A DNA stretch of 64,000 nucleotides, from contig CALNHX010002783.1 in the NCBI GenBank assembly GCA_940337035.1, positions 62,001-126,000 on the forward strand, read 5' to 3'. The notes under the pieces are model-generated. The model saw only the letters and a list, made by a program, of their open reading frames with translations. It was not told the DNA's origin and did no database searches. The stretch is from Agriotes lineatus (lineage: Eukaryota > Arthropoda > Insecta > Coleoptera > Elateridae). Within the stretch, counting starts at the first letter, position 1. Each line of letters opens with the position of its first letter. A program made the translations under genes and the position numbers. Of the stretch, positions 53,573 through 64,000 are shown piece after piece.

Positions 53573-53994
53573 TAAAAATTTGAACCTGCCAACTTTAGTG
53601 CGTGCATCCGAAACGGTAAGTTCTAACGTTATCAAATTTTATCAGCAACTTCTTATAGATTTTAGTAGCTTATATTGTTAAGCAAAAAGTTAAAACATAA
53701 TTTTTGTTTTTGTTATTAAGGCAAACGTAGGAAGGGGCTATTTGGGAAGGTATATCGGGGTTATTTAGGATTCACTTAAAAGTCGAATTTTTTCTCAAGT
53801 AACAGCACCCGATGTGTTAAACTAGATTTTTAATACCTAGTAAAAGATAAAAATAAATTTATGTTAAAAACAAAAGTATTTTGTAGTTGTTGATGGGCAG
53901 TAGTGTAACGTCAGCGGGGGTATCAGCCTAAAAAATTATTACTACGTCGCAATATCTTAGATTTTAAATTATTTTTGTTATTTTTAGGTTCACT

Positions 53995-55922
53995 ATGGTC
54001 CGTAAATACAAAAGAACATTTACTCATGCCAGAAATGGGAAAAAATATACACCGTATAATTCATATTCGCCTGAAAAATTAGCGCAAGCTATCGCTGCGG
54101 TGAAAACAAAACGAATGACAATTTTGCAAGCGGCAAAGAAATATTGTGTGCCCAAATCAACGTTAGGTCGCAAATTATTACAACAAAACCAGTCCCAAGA
54201 AACTGCCGGGCGTCCAACCCTTTTTAGTCCCAAAGAGGAGAAAATTTTTGTAAAGCACCTAAATGCTCTTGGGAATTGGGGATTTCCATTCGATTTATTG
54301 GATCTTCGGCTATTAGCCAAGTTATACTTGGATAGGCAAGGACGCAACGAACGAAGACTCAAAAACAATCTACCCGGTAGTGATTGGGCGTCAATTTTTT
54401 AAAACGACACAAAAATATCATTTCTCATAGCAATGCTTCTAACATATCAACCAAACGTGCATCGTTGACGCATGCAATTATAGACAAATTTTTTGAGAAT
54501 GCCCGAGGCAATCTTGAAGATGTTGACCCAAAATTATTAATTAATTATGATGAGAGAAACCTAACAGACGATCCGTCGTGCAAAAAATACGTGTTTAAAA
54601 GAGGAACGCGTTATCCAGAACGAGTAATCAATTCTACGAAAACTGCAGTTAGTATTATGTACGCTCGGACTGCAAATGGCCACCTATTCTCGCCCTACGT
54701 CGTTTACAAAGCGGAGCATTTGTGGGACTCGTGGACAATCGGAGGGCCCACTGGAACTCGCTATAACAGAACAAAGAGCGGTTGGTTCGACACCGTAACC
54801 TTTGAGGATTGGTTCATGTCTGTTATTGTTCCCTACTGCAGAAGAGAGAATGGAAGGAAGGTGATTGTAGGCGACAATCTTTCATCCCATTTTTCGCCAC
54901 GTGCCTTGGAAGCATGTCAAGAATTAAATATTGATTTTATTTGTTTCCCCTCTAACTGCACCCACGTAATGCAACCACTCGATGTTGCCTTTTACGCGCC
55001 CTTAAAAAAATATTGGAGACAAATTTTTACAAGTTGGAAGAAGACAGCTGGACGGAGATCAACGGTTCTTTCTAAGGATGCTTTTCCGGGTCTATTAAAA
55101 GAACTCCAAGTAAAACTTGAAGAAGACAATAGAGGAAATTGCAATATTATATCAGGATTTAGAAAAACTGGTTTATATCCTGTAGATCCCACCAGACCAA
55201 AGGAGAGGGTGCCTGCAAAACAGCTCAGTGAAGAGAACACTAACGCAGCTTCGATTGTTTCAGAATCAGTAATAGAAATATTGGACGAATTGCTACATCC
55301 AGCACAGAAAACTGCACCTACAAAGAGAAGAAGAAAGGTCACCGTTGAACCAGGAAAAAGCATACGGGAAGAAGATCTTGCAGATATGGTTAACCAGCCA
55401 ACCAAAAAGAAGAAGACCAGAAATACTAAGAAAAAAAAGACTCCAACATATACCGCGGAAACTAGTGAAGATGAAATGAGCCTACATCTTAGTGATTATG
55501 ATGATACCAGTAACTTTAGCATAGAATTTCTTAATGACAATGATACCTTCAACACTGATCTTCTTGATGAAGACGAGCACCTGCCTGTAGATCCTTCTGA
55601 AAATGAAGAAGACTTTCCAGTTTTTCAATTTCAAGTAAACGATTGGATTTTGGTTGAATACAAAATTCGAGAAATCTATGTGGGAAGAATAAAAACCAAA
55701 ATTACAGAACAAGATAATAGTGACACTCCATACCATGTTGACTTTTTGAGACGCGTTCCAGGCAACAAACAAAAGTTTTTTAACCCAACTCCCATTGATG
55801 AAGATTATATTTCTCAAAATATGATAATTATGAAAATATCGCCGCCTATCGAAGTTGACACTGGCAGAAGAGTGTTTTACCAGTTTTTGGAAAATGACAT
55901 TTCTTCCTATAATATACAATAA
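53995..55922 (+). CDS. pogo-like transposase (CENP-B/jerky type), one frameshift
   Basis: It starts MVRKYKRTFTHARNG. Residues ~23-62 form a psq/CENP-B N-type helix-turn-helix ('SPEKLAQAIAAVKTKR', 'AAKKYCVPKSTLGRKL'); 'GRPTLFSPKEEKIFVKHL' begins the second DNA-binding helix set. The frame shifts in a T6 run at about 54395 and stays open for about 510 more codons. The DDE core has 'LLINYDERNL', 'VIVGDNLSSHF' and 'CTHVMQPLDVAFY'; 35 residues separate the last two Asp (DD35D). The tail has acidic stretches and a Lys-rich 'TKKKKTRNTKKKK' likely to act in nuclear import. It would cut and paste the element. The single homopolymer shift may be an assembly error, so the gene could be intact. Confidence 0.85.
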
Positions 55923-56376
55923 ATATGCTACCAATTTTTATTTTATACCAAATAGGTATTTTTGTTTAAATATGATATTATTTATTTTGTATTTTGTTTT
56001 GTTTACTAAAATAAAGTGTTTTTAATGCCTACCTAGTATTATTTTGTTTGAATTTTATTTAATAATGCGGAAATAAAGTCTTAGGTGTTTTTAAAAACAC
56101 GTTTTTTCCCCAAATATCCCATTGCCCAATTTTAATCGATTTAGGTGGTTATTTACAGAGAATCCCAAATATCCCCGGTCTGTGGGGCTATTTGGGAAAA
56201 TACTTTAAAAAAATATATAGGCCCCCATATGAGGGGGCGAGGCCAAATTTTTGCGTGTAGATACAGTAGACCTAGATCTATCCAAAAGTGTAACTAAAAT
56301 TCACAAGCAGCGCCAAACGTCTTAAATATATATTAAAATGCCCAAATTTCGTCCTGAATAGCCCCGTTCTACGGTA

Positions 56377-57145
56377 TGTAAAAAACGTCCAAAGTTCTTA
56401 TCATACAGGGCGTAAAAAATGGGGTCATGAGTGTCACAGCTAGTCCGCCCCCGCAGCTGTGAGTAATTCACAACACTCTTGGATAGTAGTTTGAAGGGTC
56501 TTATTTGGAATACATCATATTTAAAAAAATTGGAATATACCTGGTGGTTCAATAATTATGTGGAAAAAACTTGATTCCATTGGAGCTCTTTGTGAGCCCA
56601 TGTCTCCGAAGAGTAGGCCTATACGAAAAAGTTTATATGAACTTGTAGTATTCTTTTCACGTGTTTATTTCATATCCGGGATATTTTCCACATTTTCCCG
56701 GGCACTCTATATAATTAGAACAGTGTGGCGCGTTCAAAACGCCCGCGCTCGTACCATTTAAACGTTTGATATCCATTCACCAACACGGACAAACTTTAGT
56801 TGTGTCATATTTTGGCTATCTATTTGAGTCAATTTCAACTACTAACCCGCTTTGTTTATTACTGTTCAAGATATATTTGCCTACTTATTTTTAATAGACG
56901 CATATCAAGTTTTAACTTTCATTTATGATATCTGCACGTGTGTATCAACAAGTCTATGTGTTGTGCTCTCTTTGTTATTTTATATGCAAGGTGAACGGCG
57001 AGAGCAAAGAAAACCATCCAAGGTAGGTTCCGAAACAGCTGGGGACATATCGCAGGAGCGCAGAAGTACCACAAACTCCTCTGGATTTCGAGTTTCTACA
57101 GGAGGTTGCTGAGAAATTTTGTTTCAGCCCTAATTATCAAAACTC
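56377..57145. other. Spacer and probable LINE leader
   Basis: No gene was recognised between the pogo-like element and the LINE ORF1. The open frame at 56852-57112 is followed by 'caggaggttgctgagaaat' and probably belongs to the 5' part of the LINE, but shows no domain. The LINE's 5' end is not defined. Confidence 0.4.
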
Positions 57146-58254
57146 GTGGCGCCCGTTCCCCCGTTTCATCTCGTTTATAACCACTCCCATATTGACGTGC
57201 TAGATTCTTCGTGTTGTGTTTGTGGTGCAAAAACTGCTGTTAAGCGTGTAATTTGCATGATTTGCGGAACTTACTACCATAATAGGTGTATTACAAAGCT
57301 ACAGAAATATGAAGTAACGGATGATAAGTCCATTATCTGTTGCAACAAGAAATTTTTAGCTGCCATGGTACATTCTGCTGTAGACAAGATCAGTCTATTA
57401 AATATTGGAAAACGGGACGATGAATTACAATATTTGAAAACTATTATTGGCGCCAAAAAAGTTTTGATTAAAGAATTGTATGACAGGATTAACTTGCTAA
57501 ATGATAAGTTAAGGCTGCTAGAAGATAAAGCGAAAAGTAATTACGTATTACTCGAAAATCCTATTAATTGCTTGTCCACTTCCACAAAAAAACACACTCT
57601 GATTCCAAGAAAACTGAAATTAAGTCTGTAACCACAATGCCAGATATTGGCTTTAAGATAAACAATTGAGAGTCCATATTAACGTCACCCAGCATTCTAA
57701 AAAGAACAGAGGCAAAACCTTACTCGAAAAAGTGTACAGAAAACTGAAACACGTGCAAAGGATGATGTAAAAGTTATTAATACACCAGAAAAATCTAATC
57801 CACAAGAGAATGATAGTAAATGGACTGAAATACAAAAGTAAACAAAAAAATGAATACAACTTGTGGTACAAATGACAGATGCGGAATTAGGGGTGTGCCA
57901 CAACCATTTTATGTTGCCCGAATCGATCCGGATATAAATGAGGAAAAATTAAAAAGTTGTCTAACTAATAACAGCATTCTACTTCTTGAATGCTTAAAAA
58001 TGATATCTAAGTGTCCGATCATATATTCTTCGTTTAACCTTACAGTTCTTAAAAGTAAATTTGAGCTTGCGAAATATACCGAATTATGGCTTTTTTTCAA
58101 AATTGAAAGTGAAAACGAAATTAAAAATTCACTAATATCTCGACCTGTTGAACCAACCACTAAAAATGATAATTCAGATCTGCTATTTACTAACTCTTCA
58201 ACCACCATCAAAGTTTATCACCATAACACCAATAAAATTTTGGAAGTTAAGTAA
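57146..58254 (+). pseudogene. LINE ORF1 with PHD-like finger, coiled coil and RRM-like domain
   Basis: The first open part (57146-57631) has Cys/His spacing 'CCVCGAKTAVKRVICMICG', 'YYHNRC' and 'IICC', like the PHD-type fingers in ORF1 proteins of some LINE clades, then 'RDDELQYLKTIIGAKKVLIK' and 'DRINLLNDKLRLLEDKAK', a likely coiled coil. The linker (57632-57850) has stops. The second part (57850-58254) reads 'FYVARIDPDINEEKLKSCL' and 'YSSFNLTVLKSKFELAK', which resembles the RRM-like domain of such proteins. The end 'IKVYHHNTN' may be the start of ORF2's endonuclease before truncation. ORF1 proteins bind element RNA. The absence of ORF2 makes this a dead fragment. Confidence 0.65.
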
Positions 58255-58379
58255 TCTCTGTTTTTATACAGGGTCCAGCAACTGGTATGACCTATTTTTA
58301 GTAGGCTGTTAGGAAAACATTATTTTGTTATTGGCATTTCTATTGTCAGATTTGTGTGCGTTAATTTATGGGGTCTTGG

Positions 58380-58975
58380 ACACAACGCCCACTGGTCACA
58401 ACGTCCACCACCTAGTATGGCCGCCATGTTGGACACAACGTCCACCGTAATTTTTGGTCATAACGTCCACCCTGGTCACAACGTCCACCGCCACAACGCC
58501 CACTCTGGTCACAACGTCCACCGTCGCATTTGGTCATAACGTCCACCTTGGACACAACGTCCACCGCCACAACGTCCACCGCCACAACGCCCACTCTGGT
58601 CACAACGTCCACCGACGTTTGTCGAGAATAACATTTTACGGCGTTGGTCGTAACGTCCACCCTGGTCACAACGTCCACCGCCATAACGCCCACTCTGGTC
58701 ACAACGTCCACTTTCAAATTTGGTCACAAGGTCCACCTTGGACACAACGTCCACCGCCATAACGCCCACTCTGGTCACAACGTCCACTTTTAAATTTGGG
58801 CACAACGTCCACCTTGGACACAACGTCCACCGCCATAACGCCCACTCTGGTCACAACGTCCACCTTCGCATTTGGTCACAACGTCCACCTTGGACACAAC
58901 GTCCACCGCCATAACGCCCACTTTGGTCACAACGTCCACCTTTGCATTTGGTCATAACGTCCACCTTGGACACAA
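58380..58975. repeat. Minisatellite of 'acaacgtccacc' units, 76-bp higher-order period
   Basis: Variants of '(t/c)acaacg(t/c)ccac(c/t)' recur every 15-25 bp. 'gtccaccttggacacaacg' recurs at 58731, 58807, 58883 and 58959, exactly 76 bp apart. Variants such as 'tttcaaattt' and 'ttcgcattt' mark the units. It has few stops on either strand, giving spurious open frames. No known function. Confidence 0.9.
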
Positions 58976-59224
58976 CGCTCATTTTTGTTTTTCTTGTTAT
59001 TTAATCAACCTTTAACTGTCTTTTTTAATGCTTTTTGAGTGGTCTATTGTTGTTTAGAATATTTCCAGGTGGTTTCTCATATAAATCGATATACGAAGAA
59101 TAAGGGTCCTATTATAATTATAACACTAAATATACCTAAAGATTCATTGGTTTGCGATACACCTCATTCGAAAAAAACGTTTCTTATTGTTTATTGTACC
59201 AATAAAAACGCGGTTGTTATCAAT

Positions 59225-60030
59225 AGTAATATAACAAGGGCGACACATACTTACCGATAATTTTGCACACGCCAGGGTCGAGTGCTGGTTGCAATGAAAA
59301 CTGTCCCGAGGGCTTGCCCGAGGGCAGTTTTCTAAGGGCAACCAGCATGATGACTCTTGGCAAGGGCAAAATTATATGTAAGTGTGTTGCCCGCATTTAT
59401 ATTTTGAAGATTATTACACAAAACCAGTATAGGAATTATGATTTAAAATTGATTTAATAATGCCAAAAAACTCAAATTGGTCGTTTCTTGCATTTCTATT
59501 ACTAATTATGATACCATCCACGGGGTCGATAATCATCTCTAGGGAGCTTATCGCTTGGTAAGCAGCCCACGGGCGCTTTTCAGGTAATCAGTTCGGGATT
59601 GGTCGATTTAAAAAAAAATGCATGGTTTTCATTGGCTGATATCAGTCATGTGACAGTTGTGTGTAATAATCATTAGTAATATAACAAGAGGGAGACCAGC
59701 ACCATAACTCTTTTGATGGGGAAAATTACTTGTAAGTATGTCGCTCGAGTTTATATTTTGAAGATTATTATATAAAAATAGTATACGAATTATGATTTAG
59801 AATTGACCTAATAATTCAAAAAGACTCAAGTTGCTTGTTTTTTGCAATTCTACTTCCAATTATGACACCATTCACGGAGTCGATAGTCATTCCAGGGCGT
59901 TTATCGTTTGATAAGCATCCCTAGAGTGTTTAGCAGGTAATCAGTTCAGTATTGGTCAATTTTCAAAAAATGCATGGTTCTCCTTGAATGATATCAGTTA
60001 TGTGGCAGTTGAGTGTAATATTCCAACTAA
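59225..60030. repeat. Diverged tandem duplication (~350 bp), hairpin in copy 1
   Basis: Copy 1 (59225-59676) and copy 2 (59677-60030) share 'gtaatataacaag', 'tttatattttgaagattatta', 'gaattatgattta', 'tgatatcagt' and 'catgtgacagttg'-type blocks in the same order. Copy 1 contains an extra ~115-bp foldback at 59259-59374. No coding content. Confidence 0.75.
59259..59374. repeat. Foldback hairpin
   Basis: The arms begin 'aattttgcacacgccaggg' and end with its approximate inverse 'cttggcaagggcaaaatt'. They pair through 'gctggttgcaatgaaaact' and 'agttttctaagggcaaccag', with the centre 'cccgagggcttgcccgaggg'. It resembles the hairpins at 9821, 53056, 53446 and 63904 in layout, not in exact sequence. 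Confidence 0.75.
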
Positions 60031-60705
60031 TTAACGTTCGTGTGTCCCACTAAGTACAAGTGGCCTATTTGTTTCAATCTTTTACCACAGACTTTATAAT
60101 ATCAATGCTTATATAGTTTTAGTTATCTAATGTTACATAGGGTCTAACAATGACCTTGACAAATCTGACCAATGTGTCGCTCATGTAATTCATAAAAAAT
60201 GAATTGTCATGGATATATATCTGTACTGAAGTAAAGAAGTTACACAAAAATTCCTTGTCTTATATTTTCGACGATATAGCGAGGTTTTATTAATTTCAAA
60301 ACTAGCAGGACTGGCAAATTTTTTTAATATATATCACTTAATTGAAATAACTGTAATTTTTCACTGATCTGGTATTTGTTGTTTATGTTTGATGTACGAG
60401 GTATACCGGGTGGCAATGAGATAAGAGCCATGTCTCTATCTCATTGACTTATCAATGGATTTGCATTAAATTTGTTGCAAGAATATTAAACATAGTTTCG
60501 GATTGACAGACGGATATAATCAAAATATCCAACTTCTGTTTTTACCGGAAATGTTATTAGCTTTGATTTTTTAAAGAGATCGCCCTACATATTTTATGTT
60601 TTTCGGAATCTAAGGCTTAAACTACATACGACAGCTGCTTAGGTATCACAATCTTATTTCAAAAATTTATTAATTGAACATCTTTCAATTTTAAATAAAT
60701 ATAAA
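60031..60705. other. AT-rich spacer, nothing recognised
   Basis: No open frame, repeat or element ends were recognised. 60415-60440 has a small inverted repeat ('tggcaatgagataagag'). Confidence 0.4.
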
Positions 60706-60713
60706 GTAGGGCA

Positions 60714-62164
60714 TAGGGATGGGCGCGTGACGTGAAAACAGTCGTGTCACGTCGTGTCACGGCGTGTCACGTCGTGAACGTGACTAATATTTGAAAATCG
60801 TGACGTGAACGTGAGTGAACGTGAGTGAAAATTTTCAAGGCGTGATTCACGTTTCACGTTAATTTCACGTTAAATATTTAGCAACGAATAAAAAACTGCA
60901 GAGTGCAGCAACTTTTAAATTCATTAAATCACAAATTGTGCCAAACAAGTTACATTATGTGGCTTTATTTTTGGACCCTAATTATAAATACTTAAAGTTC
61001 ATACCTTCACATAAAAGAGAAGATTATAATGCAAATAAAACTATAGATGATAATGATGAAATACATAGCAAACGACTCAAAACTGGTACATCAGCATCAG
61101 ATTTTTATCTTTCTACACTTAGAGATAGCTCTGACGATGACACATGTAATTAAGATGATGTCGAAACAGAACTAAATTAGTATGTTAAATTAAAATTCGG
61201 AAATGTAGATGACATTTTAGGATTTTGGAAAAACAGTGTAAATACGCCACTGTTAAAAAAACTTGAGAAATTTTAAACATACCGGCAAGTTCCGCTACAA
61301 GCGAAAGAGTATTTTCTACAGCTGGGCGAATTTTAGAAGAGCACAGAATTCGACTTAACGCTGAAAATATTGATTACATATTATTTCATCATTTTAATGT
61401 TTAGATGTGTAGATGAACTTATTATTCTAATAAAAGTAATGGTTTGTTTTTTATACTCGGCTAATGCTAAAAATGTTAATTACGTTTTATTATTAAACCA
61501 AAAATGTATTGCGTAGATGTGTAGATGAACCTATTTTTAGAAAAGTCCCTATTGTTTTGTTTTGTATACTCGACTTAACACTGAAAATGTTGATTAAGTT
61601 TTATTTTTAAACCAATTTTTTGTGTACTTGTGTAGTTGAACTTATTATTCTAATAAAAGTAATGTTTCTTTTGTATACTCGCCTTAACGCTGAAAATGTT
61701 GATCCTTGTACGTAAAAGTACTTTCAAACCTACGAATTAAAAGTGTTGCCTAGCAACATAATACCTTCTGTACTCATACCAATAAAGGAAACGTCAATTC
61801 CAATGACAGCTTTTAGTATTAAAAGTAATGTCTTTGAAGACAGCTGCAAGAAATATATTTGCGAGAAATCAGTTATTGTAGTAAATTTTCATTTTTTTCT
61901 TTTTATGTCAACTATTATGATTGCAACATATCACGTAAATTATGTCAGGTGCAAAACATATTTTTAGTTCTCTTTAGGATTTTTTCATTGGTTTTAAATT
62001 TGAACATTCTGAATTTAAATAAAAGCTGCGTGTCACGTCGTGAGTGGCGTGTCACGCCGTGAACGTGAGTGAACGTGAGCGTGAACGTGCGTGAACGTGA
62101 CTGTTTAAAGCCAGCGTGAAACGTGCGTGACGTGAGCGAAAAATCACTCACGCGCCCATCTCTA
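60714..62164 (+). mobile_element. hAT element with 8-bp target duplication, internally deleted
   Basis: The ends are TAGGGATGGGCGCGTGA and the inverse of TAGAGATGGGCGCGTGA. GTAGGGCA is duplicated exactly at 60706-60713 and 62165-62172. The subterminal zones (60730-60870 and 62030-62150) are packed with CGTGA/TCACG repeats, likely transposase-binding sites. Inside only C-terminal transposase fragments remain. The element is 1451 bp, too short for an autonomous hAT. Confidence 0.92.
60938..61404 (+). pseudogene. hAT transposase, C-terminal part with dimerisation domain
   Basis: 60938-61153 gives 'LHYVALFLDPNYKYLKF', as in the region before the dimerisation domain of ZBED-type hAT transposases ('A.FLDPR.K...'). 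In a later frame, 61282-61404 reads 'PASSATSERVFSTAGRIL' and 'RIRLNAENIDYILFHHF' and ends in a stop, the hATC dimerisation domain with its 'P.SSA.SER.FS.AG' signature. The catalytic N-terminal part is missing. Stops and shifts separate the pieces. Confidence 0.8.
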
Positions 62165-62172
62165 GTAGGGCA

Positions 62173-63762
62173 TAGCGCGCATCGTTAAACTAGTAATTAC
62201 GAATTCTATCCAATGGTACGATGGCTCTTGGTAGGTGCCATTTAAAAAATTACTTTTTCTCAAAAAACACGTTCAGTAAATTTTAGCCGTGTAGAAGGTT
62301 TAATTACATATTTTCATCGTAGCTAACCAAATTTGTAAAACTGGTATTGCACTGCCATTTCAACAACCTCACATTAAACATCTGGAAACATATCAGTGTT
62401 TAGGACTTGATTTCATACAAAACTGCATTGGTTAGATAAACTATTGTTTTCTTCTTTAATTGATTTTAAGTTTGCGTTAGTCACGTTTTCTATTTCTGAT
62501 GATGTGGTGTTCATTAAATTACTTATTTCCTCATTAGTTACTGGGGATAAAAATATGGTCGAACTATCTGGGGGAAAATTTTCATAATTAATGTGTTGAT
62601 TGATAATTTATTTTTTATCCTAACTAGTTAGACAGCCATATCTTTAGCAACCCTACTGAAATGTCCATTGAATTCATCAGCGATTTCCTTTTCATTCTGG
62701 AGTTGTGTATCTTTTTTTGATATATTTGTTTTATGATAGATTTACAAGCACTAACATTCATATTGTAGTTTGCAGTTTTCCAGAGGTTTTTCGAGTCAGA
62801 AGTTTTACTTATTTGTATAACAATTACACTTAGCTGTTCTTATTCAAGTTGGTAATATATTGTAGTAATTTTTATAAGTTTATCGCATTTCTATATTCAA
62901 AATCGTTGAGTAACGCAGTATTTTTCACCATAGCAATGGCGATTCGTTTTACATTTGGCAACGCTCAAATGTAGTTTTGGTGGCACTCTCAGTCTATATA
63001 ATACTTGAAGTTATCAAGTTAGGTTTTGCGTAAGTTTTGACACAGACTGACGCAAAACTTAACCTGCTAACCTCAAATTTGAGAAAGACTTACAGTGCCA
63101 CCAGCAATACATTTCAGGGCTATGTTGGATCACACTGGACATTGCTGAACACAGCCCTGTACTGACAAACAAGGTCCGTAAATATAGCAAGATTGGAGAT
63201 ATATGTCATCTCAATAACCGTCATTTTCGTGCTCACTGACAATAAATGTGTGATAATGCATCATTAATATACTTGTGTGCTTACATTCACGTATATTAAT
63301 GATGCTCTTATCCCACTTGTATAGTAAATAACTATTAAGATTATGTGAAACATATTCGACTAAACTTTGCAAAAGACGGCATGTAAAAATAAAGTTTTCC
63401 GGCGAATCTGTTGCTCAGGTTGGCACATTCAGTATATCGGTGAATTTGGTAAAATATTTGTTTTAGGGCGGGATAAATAAAATATTAGTTTATGCATTAC
63501 ATGTGTCTTTAATGTTCTTGAACTAGCTTTGGCTAGTTTGAGAACAATAAAGAATATGGCGGCACACATGTAGTTATTTTTTAATCACTCTGCTGTTGGT
63601 TGTAACTCCAATCACTGTCAATGTATTTAGTAGATTTATAAATAGTAGTTTTCTTAGTAAAATACTATACACAAATAAATATACACAATAGATTAAAGAA
63701 AAATCAGTATTAAAGAACTATTTTAGCGGTCATATATTTTATTTACAATTTTTATATTACAG
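62173..63762. other. AT-rich spacer with two foldbacks
   Basis: No gene was recognised. Two inverted repeats are present. 62979-63102 has ends 'ggtggcac' / 'gtgccacc' and inner arms around 'ggttttgcgtaag' / 'gacgcaaaacttaacc'. 63498-63572 has ends 'tacatgtg' / 'cacatgta' and centre 'aactagctttggctagttt'. Both look like small MITEs. No target duplications were confirmed. Confidence 0.55.
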
Positions 63763-63849
63763 AATGAGATCATACTAGAAACGTATATAATACAGAGCAT
63801 TATGCCACACTATCAACTGTTTTGGTTAGGGAAGGAGGAAGCATTAAAG
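63763..63849 (+). CDS. Candidate internal exon of an unknown gene (87 bp)
   Basis: A pyrimidine-rich run ending 'atattacag' precedes, and 'aaag|gtaaca' follows. The 87 bases between are open in exactly one forward frame, reading 'NEIILETYIIQSIMPHYQLF' and then 'WLGKEEALK' (29 codons, phase 0 at both ends). The flanks are AT-rich. It may be a host exon or a chance open stretch. No family was recognised. Confidence 0.3.
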
Positions 63850-63903
63850 GTAACACACAAACAAATAGGACTATTAATAGTTATTTATGAATTAAGGGCA
63901 TTA

Positions 63904-63998
63904 TTATGATGTTTATGCGCGAGGGCGACGAGTTTAAAAGGTCGAGGGCCGCTAGGCCCGAGAGTTTTTAAGTCGCCAGAGGGCATAGACATCAAGTA
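63904..63998. repeat. Foldback hairpin at the window end
   Basis: The arms start 'tgatgtttatgcgcgagggc' and end with the inverse of 'tgatgtctatgccctctggc'. They pair through 'gacgagtttaaaa' and 'tttttaagtcgcc', with centre 'gggccgctaggccc'. Same layout as the other GC-centred hairpins in the window. It may continue beyond the window. Confidence 0.75.
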
Positions 63999-64000
63999 AT

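Larger units (their letters stand above)
52639..56374 (+). mobile_element. pogo-like DNA transposon, nearly complete
   Basis: The left end CCGTAGAAAGGGGCTATTC and the right end, inverse CCGTAGAACGGGGCTATTC, match over about 23 bp with two mismatches. They are flanked by TA (52637-52638, 56375-56376), the target of pogo/Tc1/mariner elements. The subterminal motif 'ggggctatttggga' recurs at about 53735 and inverted near 56105 and 56195. A transposase gene of 1.9 kb with a single frame break fills the right half. A tandem duplication lies in the left half. It is the best preserved DNA transposon here. Confidence 0.85.

Noticed and set aside
54024..54368. 114-codon minus-strand frame (and others at 54992-55405 and 55482-55934)
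   Set aside because: Antisense shadows of the pogo-like transposase, whose sense frames have clear DDE motifs.
58354..58914. Open frames on both strands reading repeated 'GHNVH' or 'GGRCDQ' peptides
   Set aside because: Products of the 76-bp minisatellite, with no other coding evidence.

Overview
This is AT-rich eukaryotic DNA, almost certainly from an insect with a large, transposon-filled genome. A beetle is my best guess. That guess rests on memory of beetle zinc-finger proteins with the same 'SCSVCEYK' finger core, not on a search. Nothing bacterial was seen. There are two kinds of content: a local family of very long C2H2 zinc-finger genes and pseudogenes, and nested transposable elements of nearly every major insect class.

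Zinc-finger family. At least four copies are visible. A (about 3.3-5.7 kb) and B (5.9-9.0 kb) lie head to tail on the minus strand. C (23.35-23.91 plus 32.46-37.82 kb, minus strand) is one array split by an 8.6-kb Ty3/gypsy element. D (40.8-44.3 kb, plus strand) is the best preserved, with about 38 fingers and two frameshifts. A and D, with about 1 kb of 5' flank and about 1.3 kb of 3' flank, form a large inverted segmental duplication (2058-5665 against 45675-39840). Both arms end at the same piggyBac element. Array C carries one 1-bp deletion repeated in many units and a ~1.67-kb higher-order period, so it appears to have amplified after losing coding function.

Mobile elements, left to right: piggyBac end (1-354); hAT MITE (1792-1986); hAT remnant (about 2270-2795); palindromic insertion in B (6091-7401); degenerate hAT with terminal repeats and target duplication (9071-13709); Jockey/I-like LINE on the minus strand (about 15010-21962), itself split by a piggyBac-like MITE, a short LINE fragment and an unidentified ~600-bp insert; gypsy with both LTRs, tRNA-His primer site and polypurine tract (23908-32463); Harbinger-like MITE (38656-38843); hAT non-autonomous element (39065-39800); piggyBac (45676-47982); two more MITEs near 48 kb; PIF/Harbinger transposase remnant (51062-51498); nearly complete pogo-like element with a 1.9-kb transposase gene (52639-56374); LINE ORF1 with a PHD-like finger (57146-58254); internally deleted hAT (60714-62164).

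Other repeats: a GC-rich 30-bp minisatellite (430-1670), a 76-bp-period minisatellite (58380-58975), tandem duplications near 53 and 59.5 kb, and several short foldback hairpins of similar design. The only hint of a host exon outside the zinc-finger family is an 87-bp open segment with splice-like borders at 63763-63849. Most coding sequences are broken by frameshifts; some breaks sit in homopolymers and could be assembly errors.
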